In this document: piece by piece, positions 17,749 to 28,304 of the stretch | Position numbering within the stretch: position 1 is the stretch's first letter | Layout of the letters: each line of letters opens with the position of its first letter | NCBI RefSeq assembly: GCF_000372725.1 | Contig: NW_005197877.1 | Coordinates: 226,919-290,918, forward strand | Direction of reading: 5' to 3' | Source: Emiliania huxleyi CCMP1516 | Taxonomy: Eukaryota > Haptophyta > Isochrysidales > Noelaerhabdaceae | Length of the DNA: 64,000 bases | Made by a program: the position numbers and the translations under genes | The notes under the pieces: model-generated | Databases searched by the model: none | The model's input: only the letters and a program-made list of their open reading frames with translations | Told to the model about the DNA's origin: nothing

Positions 17749-20157
17749 ATGTTGCCCTGCCTGCTGGCCCTCGGCTTCACGCCTCCGTCGTGGCCTCGCC
17801 GCGCCGAAGCTGCGTCCTCGCGATCCGCACTCGCCCGGTTCGACCGCAGCCGCGCAAATGTTGAGAGGCTCGCCGACCGGTTTGAGGCGTACGAGGCGGA
17901 CTTGCTGTCAAAAGCCGCCGCCGCCGCCCTGACGACAGCCTTCGGCGGCTTCGTCGCAGGTGCTGCCGTCGCCAGTGCTGGCCTGCTGCCCGGAGGCCCA
18001 GCTCGGACAAAGAGCGTGCCGCTCCCGCCTCCTATTCCTCCTGCGTCTCAACTGCTGGCCACTGCTCCGTCGCCGCCATCGAACTGGTTCGGGACCTTTG
18101 CCTCGTCGGCGCCCTCGGCTCTCGAGACTCTCCTCTTTGGCTCCACTGCCCTCACCTCCGTCGGCTTTGTCTCCCGCAGCAGAGAGCTGGAGAGGTCGGA
18201 GAGGCAGAGGCAGGAGCTGCTCGAGCAGCTGCAGCTCCAGCGGGCAGGGCCGAGCCCGGGCGGGCCCGAGCGGGCAGGGCCGAGCGGGCTGGGCCGACAG
18301 AGCAGCAACTCCGCCGCCGCCCTCGCTGCCTCGGTCTCCATTGCCGCCGTCGCGGGCTACACCATCGGGACTTCACAGGCGTTGTCGAGGGACTTGCCAG
18401 CGCCGGCCGCCGCGGCGGCAGAGAGGCGGGCGGCGCGGAGGCAGGCGGCGGCGGCGTCCGAGGCGGCGGATAAGGGAGAACAGAGCAATGCTGGTAAGGT
18501 GAAGGCGGCGGCGAAGGCGGCGGCGGCGAAGGCGGAAGCGGCGGCGAAGGCGGAAGCGGCGGCGAAGGCGGGAGCGGCGGCAAAGGCGGAAGCGGCGGCG
18601 AAGGCGGAAGCGGCGGCGAAGGCGGAAGCGGCGGCGAAGGCGGAAGCGGCGGCGAAGGCGGAAGCGGCGGCAAAGGCGGAAGCGGCGGCAAAGGCGGAAG
18701 CGGCGGCGAAGGCGGAAGCGGCGGCGAAGGCGGAAGCGGCGGCAAAGGCGGAAGCGGCGGCAAAGGCGGAAGCGGCGGCGAAGGCGGGAGCGGCGGCAAA
18801 GGCGGAAGCGGCGGCGAAGGCGGGAGCGGCGAAGAAGGCGGAAACGGAGTCGGAGGCGGCGGCAGCGGTGGAGGCGGAGAAGACGATCGCGGCGAAGGCG
18901 GCGGCAGCGGCAAAGGCGGACAAGGCGGCGGCGGCGAGAGCGGCGGCCTCGCAGGAGGCACAGACGCTGAAAGCTGCACGGAGCCAGCAGCGGTCAGAGG
19001 GCGAGCTTGCGGCTCAGCGCTTTGCGGCGTGGGCGGCCGATCACAAGCTGAGCGTGGCGGCGATCCCGGCGGTCGCGCTAGTGGGCGCTGCCATCAGCCG
19101 AGCCAATGCAGAGGCGGAGGTGGGGAGCGCTGGTAGCGGCGGCACCGGCGCCACCACCGTGTCGGAAGCCGCCTCGACGGTCGCTGCGCAGACGGCAGCG
19201 GCTGTGCCGATTGAGCCGGCGACGGCGAATGCATTGGCGGATCGAGAGGCTAGCGCGGCCGCGGCGGAGGAGAAGGGGGAGGAGGCGGCGGCGGGTCTGG
19301 CCGCCGCGGCGCCGGAGGAGGGCCAGGCACAGGACGCCAGAGAGGCGACGGAGGCCGGGGAGGAGAGAGATGAGGCTGGTGCGCGCGGCGTGGGTGCGGC
19401 GAGCCGGGAGGCGGTGGCGGAGGCCGAGACGGGTGCGCAACGCGACGAGGCGGCCGAGGCGGCCGCTGCCGTGGGCGAGCGCCAGCGGGGACCAGCTGCG
19501 GGCGGTGTGAAGATCGCCAAATGACTGGTTCAAGCTGCGGGTAGGCCGGGACCAAGGCTGGGACCAGAGGTACGAGCTCATCGTGCGAGCCCTGTCGCAG
19601 GGACGCCTCTCCGAGTCGGACGCGGAGTTGCTCCTGCGCTTGCTGTCCGACCTCGTCCGCCGGATGAGTGCGCTACTGCCTGGCAGGCTGGAGGTGCACG
19701 CGGAGCTCGAGCAGGCCGGGGCCCGAGAGACCCCAGACACCCGTGCCTATTCACACCCGTGCTCCTCCTCGCCCCTCTCTCACGCTCGGCCGCTCGGCAG
19801 CTCGCCCTCGCTCGGCCGATCTCGCCCTCCGCGTCGCCACCCTTCCCACCTCTCCTCTGCTCCCTCCGCCTTTAGGCTGTCGGGAGTGCGGCCCTGCGCG
19901 CTAAGGTGCTCAGCGGCGCTGTCGACGCCGCGGACGTGAGCCGGTTGGTCGCGGCAGTCCACGGGCCGCTCACGCAGCTGGTCGCGCCGGTGCAGGACGG
20001 CGAGGTCGAGGAGGTGCGGCGGGCAGCGCTCGCGGCCGGGACGCCCGCGCGCATGATGGCGCTGCTCCTTTGCAGGACGGACACCATACTGAGTGAGACG
20101 GAAAGGCTCGTGCAAGGCCAAACGCAAAGAGGCGAGGGGGATAAGAGCTCCACATAG
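17749..20157 (+). CDS. Ala/Lys/Glu helical-rod protein, three exons, unknown function
   Basis: Exon 1 17749-19506, exon 2 19568-19714 and exon 3 19876-20157, giving about 728 residues. The frame is open upstream to 17653 but the first ATG is 17749. The N-terminus is hydrophobic (MLPCLLALGF) and residues about 55-80 (AALTTAFGGFVAGAAVASAG) could be a membrane helix. A second hydrophobic Ala-rich patch lies near residue 195. Residues about 250-370 are a near-perfect KAEAAA repeat, predicted as a long single alpha helix. Exons 2 and 3 give a helical C-terminus (ELIVRALSQGRLSESDAELL; LTQLVAPVQDGEVEEVRRA) with a faint, unproven likeness to TCP11-type domains. Intron 1 is a 61-nt GT-AG; intron 2 is GC-AG. 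No function is assigned. Confidence 0.65.
18505..18850 (+). repeat. 18-bp coding tandem repeat
   Basis: The unit AAGGCGGAAGCGGCGGCG encodes KAEAAA and is repeated about 18 times with occasional GGA (Gly) for GAA (Glu) swaps. The unit is in frame throughout. Confidence 0.95.
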
Positions 20158-20788
20158 AGGAGAGCGGCATGGAGAGCGGTTTCCGATCCAATATTGTACT
20201 TTGTACATTCTTTCGGGGCGCGTCGATGACAGGACCTGGCTCTACGGCTTTAGGGGCGAACAGGTGAGACGTCTCTGTCTCACGGGTGTTTCGTCCCTGT
20301 CTCAACGCTGTGCCACAAATGCGTCTCAGTAATGTCTCACATACTCTCACCGATCTCTGCGTTGTCTCAGCCTTGGTCACAGCAACAGTCTCACTTTGTC
20401 TCAAGGATGTCACACACACGGCACAGTGGTGTCACAGTCACCTTCAGAGACGTGTTTGACGGACCCAAATGTTCACCCCTGCTGTGTGACAATGTCGTCT
20501 CTACTACGTCTCGTCATTTCATCTCAGAGCGTCTCACACTCGTCTCACGGTGAACAAGCGGCAATCCTTGTCTCACTCGTTTGCTCAAGGCCAGCGTGCG
20601 ATGGGTGTGACAGTGTGGCCTTCACATGCGGACACACAACGAGGAAAGGTTTGAGTCGCCATGACTCGGATAACGCTAGCCGCCTCAGACTCAAACCTTG
20701 CCTCCACTTGGCAGGGTGGCAGCGCCCGCCAGTCGCGCCGCGCCGCCCTCCGGCTCCGCGCGCCGCCTTCTGCTTCTCAGTCTGAGTC
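20158..20788. other. Intergenic region with GTCTCA repeats
   Basis: Between about 20260 and 20575 the heptamer-like string GTCTCAC/TGTCTCA occurs more than ten times at irregular spacing, mixed with GTCACA. No gene is supported. It lies between two genes that end toward each other. Confidence 0.5.
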
Positions 20789-22192
20789 TCATCCGCTGCC
20801 GCTCTGCTCCTCGACCTTCTTGGGCCGCAGCTGGTTCGACAGGTCCTCTCCGTGGCCTAGGCAGCCGCTCTCGCCCTTGCCCCAAGTGAAGACAGCGCCG
20901 TTGGCGGTGAGGGCAATGCTGTGGTGGGTCCCAGCCGACACAGCGACGCCGCGCTGTTCCCCCAACGCCTCGACCTTCTTGGGCAGCAGCTGGTCGTACT
21001 CGTCGCCGTGGCCCAGCTGGCCCTCGGCCCCGCGGCCCGAGCTCCAGACGGTGCCGTCGGCGGTGACGGCGAGGCTGCAGTAGTGTGCTGCCGACACGGC
21101 GACGACGCGCTGGCCAGCCAAGGCCTCGATCTTCTTGGGCAGCCACTGCTGGTTCTGCTCGTCGCCGTGGCCCAGCTGTCCATATCCAGAGCCCCAGCTC
21201 CAGACAGCGCCGTCGGCGGAGAGAGCGAGGCTATGGAACCATCCAGCCGCGACAGCGAGGACGCGCTGGCCAGCAAAGGCCTCGATCTTCTTTGGCAGCA
21301 GCTGGCGCTGCCTGACACCGTGGCCCAGCTGGGCGTAGCCTCCATCGCCCCAGCTCCAGACAGCGCCGTCGGCGGTGATGGCGAGGTTGTGGAAGAATCC
21401 AACCGACACAGCGACGACGCGCTGACCCGCAAAGGCCTCGATCTTCTTGGGCAGTAGCTGGTGCTGCTGGTCGCCGTGGCCCAAATGGCCTCCTCCAAAG
21501 CCCCAGCTCCAGACAGCACCGTCGGCGGTGAGGGCGAGGTTGTGCCCGCCTCCAGCCGACACAGCGACGACACGCTGGTCAGCCAACGCCGCCACCTTCT
21601 TTGGCTCCAGCTGGTCCTGCTCGTCACCGTGGCCCAGCTTGCCAAAGGCTCCACAGCCCCAGCTCCAAACAGCGCCGTCAGCGGTTAGGGCGAGGCTGTG
21701 CGTGCTTCCCGCCGCCACGCTCACGGTGCGCACACCCAGCGTCGACGGGAGGCGGGTCGGCGTGTTGAGCCGCGTCACGCCCTCGCCGTGCCCGAGTAGC
21801 ACTGGGTCGAAGGTCGGCGCCGAGCCGCAAGACGAGAGCCGCCCCTCGCCGTCAATGAAGAGGCTGTGAAGTTCGCCTGCGGCCACCCTCGCCGGCGGGT
21901 TGGACTCGCACAGCAACGCAGCGAGGCACAGCCACCGCACGGCGCAGCTCTCGCCCTCTGGCTGCGCCGGCAGCTCGAAGCCGCGCTCTTGCGCCCACAA
22001 GCGGATGCCGTCCTCCGCGAGCGAGGCGTGGAAGAGGAGGGAGACGGCCGCGACGCGAGCGAGGTCGGCGGGGTCGCAGCGAGAGAGGGCGCGCACGAAG
22101 AGGTCCGTGGGGAGGTCGAGGAGGGGGCAGTGCGCGGCGGCGGCGGCGGCGGCGGCGGCGAGGCGGCGCGAGCGGCGCCGTTGGGTGGACAT
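20789..22192 (-). CDS. F-box-like / RCC1 seven-repeat protein (copy 1)
   Basis: 467 codons from the ATG at 22192, single exon. The start was chosen because the paralogue at 38728 begins the same way (MSTPPRRRSR versus MSTQRRRSRR); the open frame beyond it lacks homology. Residues about 20-65 (LLDLPTDLFVRALSRCDPADLARVAAVSLLF) match an F-box helix pattern. Seven RCC1 repeats follow, most as HSLALTADGAVWSWGxGxxGQLGHGDxQ, enough for a closed seven-bladed propeller. Plausible role: an SCF substrate receptor, or a Ran-GEF-like binding platform. The residues needed for Ran exchange cannot be judged by eye. The repeats are very similar to each other at DNA level, so recent tandem growth or conversion is likely. 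Confidence 0.85.
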   Translation of the reverse strand: MSTQRRRSRRLAAAAAAAAAHCPLLDLPTDLFVRALSRCDPADLARVAAVSLLFHASLAEDGIRLWAQERGFELPAQPEGESCAVRWLCLAALLCESNPPARVAAGELHSLFIDGEGRLSSCGSAPTFDPVLLGHGEGVTRLNTPTRLPSTLGVRTVSVAAGSTHSLALTADGAVWSWGCGAFGKLGHGDEQDQLEPKKVAALADQRVVAVSAGGGHNLALTADGAVWSWGFGGGHLGHGDQQHQLLPKKIEAFAGQRVVAVSVGFFHNLAITADGAVWSWGDGGYAQLGHGVRQRQLLPKKIEAFAGQRVLAVAAGWFHSLALSADGAVWSWGSGYGQLGHGDEQNQQWLPKKIEALAGQRVVAVSAAHYCSLAVTADGTVWSSGRGAEGQLGHGDEYDQLLPKKVEALGEQRGVAVSAGTHHSIALTANGAVFTWGKGESGCLGHGEDLSNQLRPKKVEEQSGSG

Positions 22193-22249
22193 CGCGAGAA
22201 AAAGAATTTTATGCGATTCGCGTCGGCTACATACATACATACATCGGCT

Positions 22250-22490
22250 GCACCATCGTCGCCGTGTGGAGCAGCAAGTCGCCCGGCGCCGCGGGCAACG
22301 CAAACTCGTTTTGCGCGTCGGCGGCGTCCGCGGCAGCGTCCAGCGTCTGCGAGAAGCCGATCACGCCGCTATAGCGGTGCGCTCGCACGCCGCCGGCGGC
22401 CGAGCCGCGCACATAGCGCAGGCAGCCGTTGTCCTCGTCCGCGGGGTCGAGCGCGAGCCACGCCGTCACCGCCTGCTCAGGGGCTGTGGA
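22250..22490 (-). pseudogene. Orphan exon of a phytanoyl-CoA dioxygenase (PhyH)-type gene
   Basis: Read on the minus strand, the block PEQAVTAWLALDPADEDNGC then LRYVRGSAAGG and FALPAAPGDLLLHTATMV matches the C-terminal half of PhyH-type Fe(II)/2-oxoglutarate dioxygenases (VTAWIALDxxxxENGCLRxxPGSH...PGDxxxHxxxxxH). It has an acceptor-like CCACAG before it and a donor-like ATG|GTGCAG after it. The motif's final His region is missing. The 5' side is a dispersed repeat and the 3' side is only about 55 bp from the RCC1 start codon, so no partner exons fit. A remnant or a transposed exon is likely. Confidence 0.6.
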
Positions 22491-22536
22491 GATCATGCGA
22501 GATATGGCCTTACCGTCCGTCATGTGCCATGAATCG

Positions 22537-23408
22537 ATGGGGTCCCCCAGCCCGCCGCAGGCGCCGATTTTTTTGGCATTTTTTTCTTTTTCGCGCGATT
22601 TTTTACTTGTTTCCATGGGAATTCGGCGTACTTGCGGCCATGCTATCACGCCTTGCGACATCCTTTCGGCGCTGCTGACCGTGCCATGCTGCTCAACTGA
22701 CCGCCTGCATAGCTCGCGGCCTTAGTCTTCGGCATTCAGTGACGACCTGATCGTACGGCCAGTAGGAAGGTGTCCTTCCAGCGCGTGCACGCTTCTGACG
22801 CAATGCGCGTCACAAACTGCCTCGGATTGGCTGCTGGCAATCTCGAGGCTATGCCTACACAGCCTCGCGCGCATGGGCAGTCAAGAGGGATCATGCACCT
22901 TCTCAGGACAGCGCCGGTGCCTCTCTCTTGGACCGGCAAACGTGGTGGTCTCGTGTCACCGATGTGGGACCAGTGCGGCATCGCGCCATCGACAGCTCTG
23001 AACTGCGCCTCACCACTGACCGGGAAGGCCGCCGAGTGGGTCAGCACCGGTCGCACATTGTGGCAGCAGTCAGCAGCGCATGTCTGACAGCTAGAGCAGC
23101 AGCGTCAGGGTCGCAGGGTCGGATCGTGTCAAGCCTCTCGCCCGGCCGGCCGTGTGCAGACGTCGGCCTGTCTGCTGTCTGGAGTGATCTGTCGGCGGTC
23201 AGTACGACCGATCAGGTCGGGGTTTTCTGATGGTTGAAGGGTCTATCTGTATGTACTCCTCGAGCTCTCTCCAAATCTGCCCTCTACTTAACCGTACTTA
23301 ATCGGGAAGTCGGTGCTAGTAGAGACTAGTAGAGCCGGAGCCCCGCGGTTTCCGCACTGCTGCGCGGCGCACGGTGCCTCCGGGGGCCCCCGCCTCCCCC
23401 CAGAGTCC
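22537..23408 (+). repeat. ~870-bp dispersed repeat, copy A
   Basis: Matches 59638-60500 in reverse orientation over its whole length, by eye about 90% or better with small indels. The left end is GATGGGGTCC...CCGCCGCAGGCGCCGATTTT and the right end is GGGGGCCCCCGCCTCCCCCC. In copy B both ends carry an inverted CTCTGGGGGGAGG sequence, suggesting a non-autonomous DNA element. Copy A lacks the left inverted end. Confidence 0.8.
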
Positions 23409-23529
23409 TTTGCCAACCTTGGAGCTTACGGTTACGCCCCCCTGGGCCTGGCGCACGCAAAAATTTACTCCGCTGAATGAAGCACAGGGACATCTTCCGA
23501 GTCGATGTCAACCCACGTTCCATCGCTGA

Positions 23530-25842
23530 TCACACAGGGCGCGGTGCGAGCCACATCATCACTGGCTCGCGGCAGTAAGGGCACTCTTGCATCAGCTCAG
23601 AGCATGGCCCGCAAGCACACAAGTGCCCGCACGGAACCGCAGCATGCGACTTGGCTCTCGCGAAACACACGATACACGTGGTCTCGCCCCCCATCGTGGA
23701 CTCGGGGGCAGCCGGCCGTCCCGTGTCGAGGCCGGCGTCGGCTAGTGAGACGGCAGCAAACGGCTCGGTGACTAGCAGATGCTGCTCCGCCGCCTCTCCC
23801 GCCTCTGGCCCGATCAAGCGCTCGATGGCGCCGACCCGCTCCTCGAGGCTGCCCTCGGTCGCCGCGCCGAGGCTCGCCTCAAGCCGCTCGACACGCAGCG
23901 GCAACTCCCCGCCTCCGCCGGTCGACTCGCTGCTCACCGCCTCCTCGCACCGCGACACCCGACGCGCCAGCGCCTCCTCCGCATCCGCCTCTGACCGGCG
24001 AAGCGCCTCTGCCAGCTCCGCATCCTCGCGCAGCGCCGCCCGCTCTGCCGCACCCGCTAGCTCTTCCGCCTCCCGCTCCGCCCGCCTCGCCGACTCCTGC
24101 TCAGCAGCCAGCTGCGCCGCCCTCTCCTCCTGCGCGCGAACCTCTGCCGCAGCGCGCGCCCTCCGCTCCTCCTCGAGCGCGAAAGCAGACGGCGCCTTCT
24201 TGGCCTTATTGTTCTTCGCCTTGGCCTCCTTCTTGGCCGCCGTTGCCTCTGCCGCCTTTGCGCGCCGCCTCGCCTCCTCCTCCTCCGCCCTCTTGTCCGC
24301 AGCCTCCTTGTCGCGCCGCGCCGCCTCTGCCTGAGCGGCCTTGCGCGCCGCCGCCGCCGCCCGCTGCTCCTCTCGCTGCGCCTCCTCCGCCGCAAGCCTC
24401 TCCGCCTCCCTCGCCCGCAGCGTCTCCTCTGCTGCCGCGCGCTCAGCGGCTAGCTTCGCCTCCGCCTCCGCCGCAATGGCTCGCCTCTGCTCCTCCAGCG
24501 CCGCTGCATCCGCCGCCCGGCGCGCCTCGTCCGCCGCTCTCTCCGCCTCCCGCCTGCGTGCCGCCCGCTCCCGCTCTCGCGCGGCCGCCGCCTCCTCCCG
24601 CTCGCGCTGCTCGCGCCGCCCCTTGGCCTCCAGCGCCTTCTCGGCCGCCTTCTCCGCCGCCTCCGCCTCCCTCAGCGCCGCTGCGTGCTCTGTGAGAGCG
24701 CGCACGCACCCGGCGTGGTCCGTTTCAGGAGCACTGGCGGCGTCGGCAGTAGCTAGCACCTTGACCGCTTGCTCCTTGGCGAACTGCAGCGCGGACCTGC
24801 CGGTCGCAGAGCGAGCCTTTGCATCTGCGCCAGCCCGAAGCAAGCGGAGCACGACGGCGGGGTGGCCTTGGCGGGCGGCGCACATCAGGACAGTGACGCC
24901 GTACTTGTCCTTCAGGTTGATCTCCGCGCCGTGCCGCAGCAGCAGCTCGACCACCCGCTCGCGGGCTCCGACTGCGGCGCGCATCAGTGCGGTGGTGCCG
25001 ATGCTGTCCTTCAGGTTGACCTCAGCGCCGTGCTGCAGCAGCAAATCCGCCACCCGCTCGTGGCCTCTGTCGGCGGCGTATATCAGCGCGGTGCCGCCGA
25101 TGCTACTCTGCAGGTTCATCTGCGCGCCGTGCCGAATCAGCAACTCGATCACCCGCTCGTGGCCGTTCTCGGCGGCGTACATCAGCGCGGTGTAGCCGTT
25201 GCTGTTCTGCAGGTTGACCTCAGCGCCGTGCTGCAGCAGCACGTCGACCACCCGCTCGTGGCCTTTGCTTGCGGCGTCCATCGGGGCGGTGTAGCCGTTG
25301 CTGTTCTGCAGGTTGACCTCCGCGCCGTGCCGCAGCAGCATGTCGACCACCCGCTCGTGACCGTTGTGGGCGGCGAGCAGCAGCGCGGTGGAGCCGTGGC
25401 TGTCCTGCAGGCTGATCTCTGCGCCGTGCCGTATCAACAGGTCGACCACCCGCTCGCGGCCTTCCTGGGCGGCGAGCATCAGCGCGGTGAAGCCACCGCT
25501 GTCCTGCAGGTTGATCTCCGCGCCGTGCCGCAGCAGCAGCTCAATCACCCGCTCGTGGCTGTAGTGGGCGGCGAGAATCAGCGCGGTGCCGCCGTCGCTG
25601 TTCTGCAGGTTGACCTTCGCCCCACGCTGCAGCAGCAAGTCGACCACCCGCTCGTGGCCGTAGTTGGCGGCGTCCATCAGCAGCGTGACGCCGCTCACGC
25701 CTCGTCTCTTGTACGTCGCGTCGACCCGCCCGCCGCCCTCAAGCCACGCCAGCACCGCCTCATCCTCGCCACGCTCCACCGCTAGCACGGCCGTGTCGGG
25801 GCAGCTCAAGGAACCTCCGCCGCTGCTAAGCACTTTCGCCAT
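23530..25842 (-). CDS. Ankyrin-repeat protein with UIM-like helix and C-terminal RING
   Basis: About 770 residues from the ATG at 25842. The N-terminal part holds about ten ankyrin repeats of the GYTALMYAAENGHERVIELL type. Residues about 390-620 form a long charged Ala/Glu/Arg coiled coil (EREEAAAARERERAARRREA). A UIM-like EDAELAEALRRSEAD follows. The last 60 residues are a RING of the same subtype as the 8.7-kb gene (CIVCFARAKSHAAVPCGHLC...CPYCREPVMMW). Expected role: a RING E3 ligase. It lacks the beta module that precedes ankyrins in the 8.7-kb gene. No introns are apparent. Confidence 0.85.
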   Translation of the reverse strand: MAKVLSSGGGSLSCPDTAVLAVERGEDEAVLAWLEGGGRVDATYKRRGVSGVTLLMDAANYGHERVVDLLLQRGAKVNLQNSDGGTALILAAHYSHERVIELLLRHGAEINLQDSGGFTALMLAAQEGRERVVDLLIRHGAEISLQDSHGSTALLLAAHNGHERVVDMLLRHGAEVNLQNSNGYTAPMDAASKGHERVVDVLLQHGAEVNLQNSNGYTALMYAAENGHERVIELLIRHGAQMNLQSSIGGTALIYAADRGHERVADLLLQHGAEVNLKDSIGTTALMRAAVGARERVVELLLRHGAEINLKDKYGVTVLMCAARQGHPAVVLRLLRAGADAKARSATGRSALQFAKEQAVKVLATADAASAPETDHAGCVRALTEHAAALREAEAAEKAAEKALEAKGRREQREREEAAAARERERAARRREAERAADEARRAADAAALEEQRRAIAAEAEAKLAAERAAAEETLRAREAERLAAEEAQREEQRAAAAARKAAQAEAARRDKEAADKRAEEEEARRRAKAAEATAAKKEAKAKNNKAKKAPSAFALEEERRARAAAEVRAQEERAAQLAAEQESARRAEREAEELAGAAERAALREDAELAEALRRSEADAEEALARRVSRCEEAVSSESTGGGGELPLRVERLEASLGAATEGSLEERVGAIERLIGPEAGEAAEQHLLVTEPFAAVSLADAGLDTGRPAAPESTMGGETTCIVCFARAKSHAAVPCGHLCACGPCSELMQECPYCREPVMMWLAPRPV

Positions 25843-26702
25843 TGTGGACCCGTACTGCCCGCAACTGCCGCACACTGCCGTCCCAGATCCCCTACCTGCC
25901 CCGGGTGTGAAACCCACACTGCCCTACTCACTGCCAGATCGGATCCTGGGTGGTTTGGGATACATCGTGGCAGCTGAACAGCAGAGCCCAGACCCCAGTG
26001 TTGGAGCTGTCGGCCGCGGAGACCGGAGTGTAGGCTGAAACACACGCGCGAGCTCGGGCGAGCTCATCTGCATCTGCCATCTCAATCGATATCGAATCTC
26101 AGGGGGGTGGACCGTGTGTATAACGGTCGCGTGATACTGCACTTATCGGGAGCGACACGAGTTGCGTGCGTTCATGTTTTGTGGGCCGTGCACATGCACT
26201 TGTTATCTGTGTACGTACTTTTAGCTTACTGGGAGAAAAGAGAGAGGGGGTTGTGTTCTCTCTCTCTGTGTAAGGTACGTACTCTCATGTGCCCGGGCCC
26301 GTACGTACACGGAAGGACGCTCACTAGCGTGGCATAGTCAATCCAAGAGGCACTGCAGACCCAGGGCTGCATCTCGATCCCACGACAGCGTGGGCGGGAC
26401 TACATGATCCCGTCCATGAAGGGTGGGGCCCGTCCGCAGAGGTGCGGGCGCGGGGGGGACGAGGGTCGGGGGGGTCTCAGGGGGGTTGGGTCCTGGCGGA
26501 GTCACCCCTCCCCTCTCGCGCCCATGGCATGTCCGATCCGACCCTCCTTCCCGGCCCGCCTGCCCGTCCTGGCCGCAGGCGCGCACCGCCCCCCCGCCCG
26601 AACGCGAACCCCACACGCTGACCTTCTCTTTCTCACGCAGACAAGAATTCCGGCCCGGACATTCGGCTCAGATAACGCGTCCACTCTCGACCCACGAGGG
26701 CC
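25843..26702. other. Intergenic region
   Basis: No gene is supported. A 40-bp string with TTTTAGCTTACTGGGAGAAA at about 26219 recurs at about 46866, each followed by a GAGAGGG...TTGTG run. These are probably copies of one short dispersed repeat. Confidence 0.45.
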
Positions 26703-28304
26703 TCAGAGGCGATTGCGGCGGAGGCGGCGGCGGGGGCGAGCTGGGCGGCGGCGGCGCGGCAGCAGCAGCAGCAGCAGCTGCTGCAGGAGGAGGAGGAGGC
26801 GCACGAGGAGGCCCACCGCGGCGGCGGCGAGGGAGAGGCCGACCGCACCGACGCCGCAGCTGGCCCCGGAGTCGCGAAGCATAGCGCGTGCCATTCGCTC
26901 ACACACAATTGCGTTGCCCTCCATTGCCTCCATGCGTTGTGCGGTGCTGTGCTGTGGTTCCTCGGCGCGAATCACCTCTCCGGCACATCGATAGCAGCGG
27001 GCAGCTTCGTGGAGGTCACCTGGCGTGCGATTCTCAGGCAAAGAGGTCGAGCACATGCCTGCAATGGCCGATGGCCTAGCCGATGGCGCACCGTGCGACT
27101 TCTCTCGCACGCCGTTGACATGTCCGCTGAGGATCAGCGCACGCACGACAAAGGGGTCCGGAGACCTTGCGAGGCCAGCCGGCAGCTGCTCGCCCTCGTA
27201 GCAAGCCAGCGCTCGGCTCGACAGCGAGAGGAGCGTGGAGTCGCTCCACCACTCGGGCTTGCGCGCGGTAGAACACATAATGTTCAGCACCGCCGACGCG
27301 AAGCTAGTGGCCCAGTTCGGTGTGTCCGGCTGGCACAGTTCGAAGGCTTTGGCGTACATTTGCCCTGCAGCAGCGTCATCGCCCGAGCGACCGAGCGCCA
27401 CGCCGAGGTGATGGAAGGCGCTCGCTTCCAGTGGGTGTTTTTTGATCACCTTGCGGAAAGACCTCGCCGCCCCTTTGAAGTCAGACTTTGTCAGTAGCTC
27501 GAGCCCGACGGACATGCGTGCGAAGTAAGGATCCTCGGATCTCGCCTCCGCCTCCTGCTGCAGTGACGAGGCCGGCGCCTCGCGGCTCTCGGTCTCCAGA
27601 GACAGCTTCGCGAGCTCATTGAACTGCCACTGCTGGTGGTCGCATTTGTGCGTTTCCTTCCAGTGCTGCTTTTGGCACGCACGGCCACAGTACCGCGCCG
27701 GCGAGGCGAGCTTTTGCTCCACGCAAAGCTTGCAGGTCATAAAAGTGGTACCGCTGGGCGCAACGGCCCCGCAGGCGAAGCAGGTCGTGCGCTTGGCCAT
27801 GTCCACCGTGTCGCAGGTGCTGTCTGCCGTTCCGCACCGAGTGACGATCGCCTTCATCATTTCCTCGACGTAGTCGGCTCCCAGAGACATTGATCGGAGT
27901 TTCCTCGCGAGGGTGTCCTGGTACGCTGCCGTGAATGACGGCGGGTGCACGTACACTGCCACGGCGTGATCGCCATCAGCATATTTGCCAAGGCCGTTCC
28001 CGGCGATGCGCCCGGCGATTGGACTGACGCGGTGCGCTTCCATGGACCAGCCCGGGTGCTCCGGGGTGAGGATAAGGAGCTGGACCCGCTCACCGTACTC
28101 CAGATTGTACGCTTTGATAAGGTTGGTCGTGCGAGCGTCTACCTGTACGCTCCAGCGATCGGCGTCAGCGTCAAAGGAGAGCAACTTGCCGCTCTTTCCA
28201 TTGAGCGCCTGCCCGCCAGCCGACTGCAGGTTGACGATGCGGACGGTGGAGCCCCTTCCCAGAAGCGTTGTCGGCGAGGCGGATGGCTCAAAGTGAGTGG
28301 CCAT
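26703..28304 (-). CDS. MYND zinc finger / TPR-like protein
   Basis: About 533 residues from the ATG at 28304. Order: a small beta module (LLGRGSTVRIVNLQ to GKLLSFDADADRWSVQVD) at about 14-70, related to the module repeated in the ankyrin-RING gene; an unrecognised region; a MYND-type zinc finger at about 185-240 (CFACGAVAPSGTTFMTCKLC...YCGRACQKQHWKETHKCDH); and helical repeats at about 290-370 with TPR character (AARSFRKVIKKHPLEASAFH, LGVALGRSGDDAAAGQMYAK). The C-terminal 50 residues include a Leu-rich hydrophobic stretch followed by an Arg-rich tail, a possible tail anchor. MYND fingers bind Pro-rich peptides; the partner is unknown. The stretch VREKSHGAPSARPSA may be an unspliced intron. 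Confidence 0.75.
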   Translation of the reverse strand: MATHFEPSASPTTLLGRGSTVRIVNLQSAGGQALNGKSGKLLSFDADADRWSVQVDARTTNLIKAYNLEYGERVQLLILTPEHPGWSMEAHRVSPIAGRIAGNGLGKYADGDHAVAVYVHPPSFTAAYQDTLARKLRSMSLGADYVEEMMKAIVTRCGTADSTCDTVDMAKRTTCFACGAVAPSGTTFMTCKLCVEQKLASPARYCGRACQKQHWKETHKCDHQQWQFNELAKLSLETESREAPASSLQQEAEARSEDPYFARMSVGLELLTKSDFKGAARSFRKVIKKHPLEASAFHHLGVALGRSGDDAAAGQMYAKAFELCQPDTPNWATSFASAVLNIMCSTARKPEWWSDSTLLSLSSRALACYEGEQLPAGLARSPDPFVVRALILSGHVNGVREKSHGAPSARPSAIAGMCSTSLPENRTPGDLHEAARCYRCAGEVIRAEEPQHSTAQRMEAMEGNAIVCERMARAMLRDSGASCGVGAVGLSLAAAAVGLLVRLLLLLQQLLLLLLPRRRRPARPRRRLRRNRL

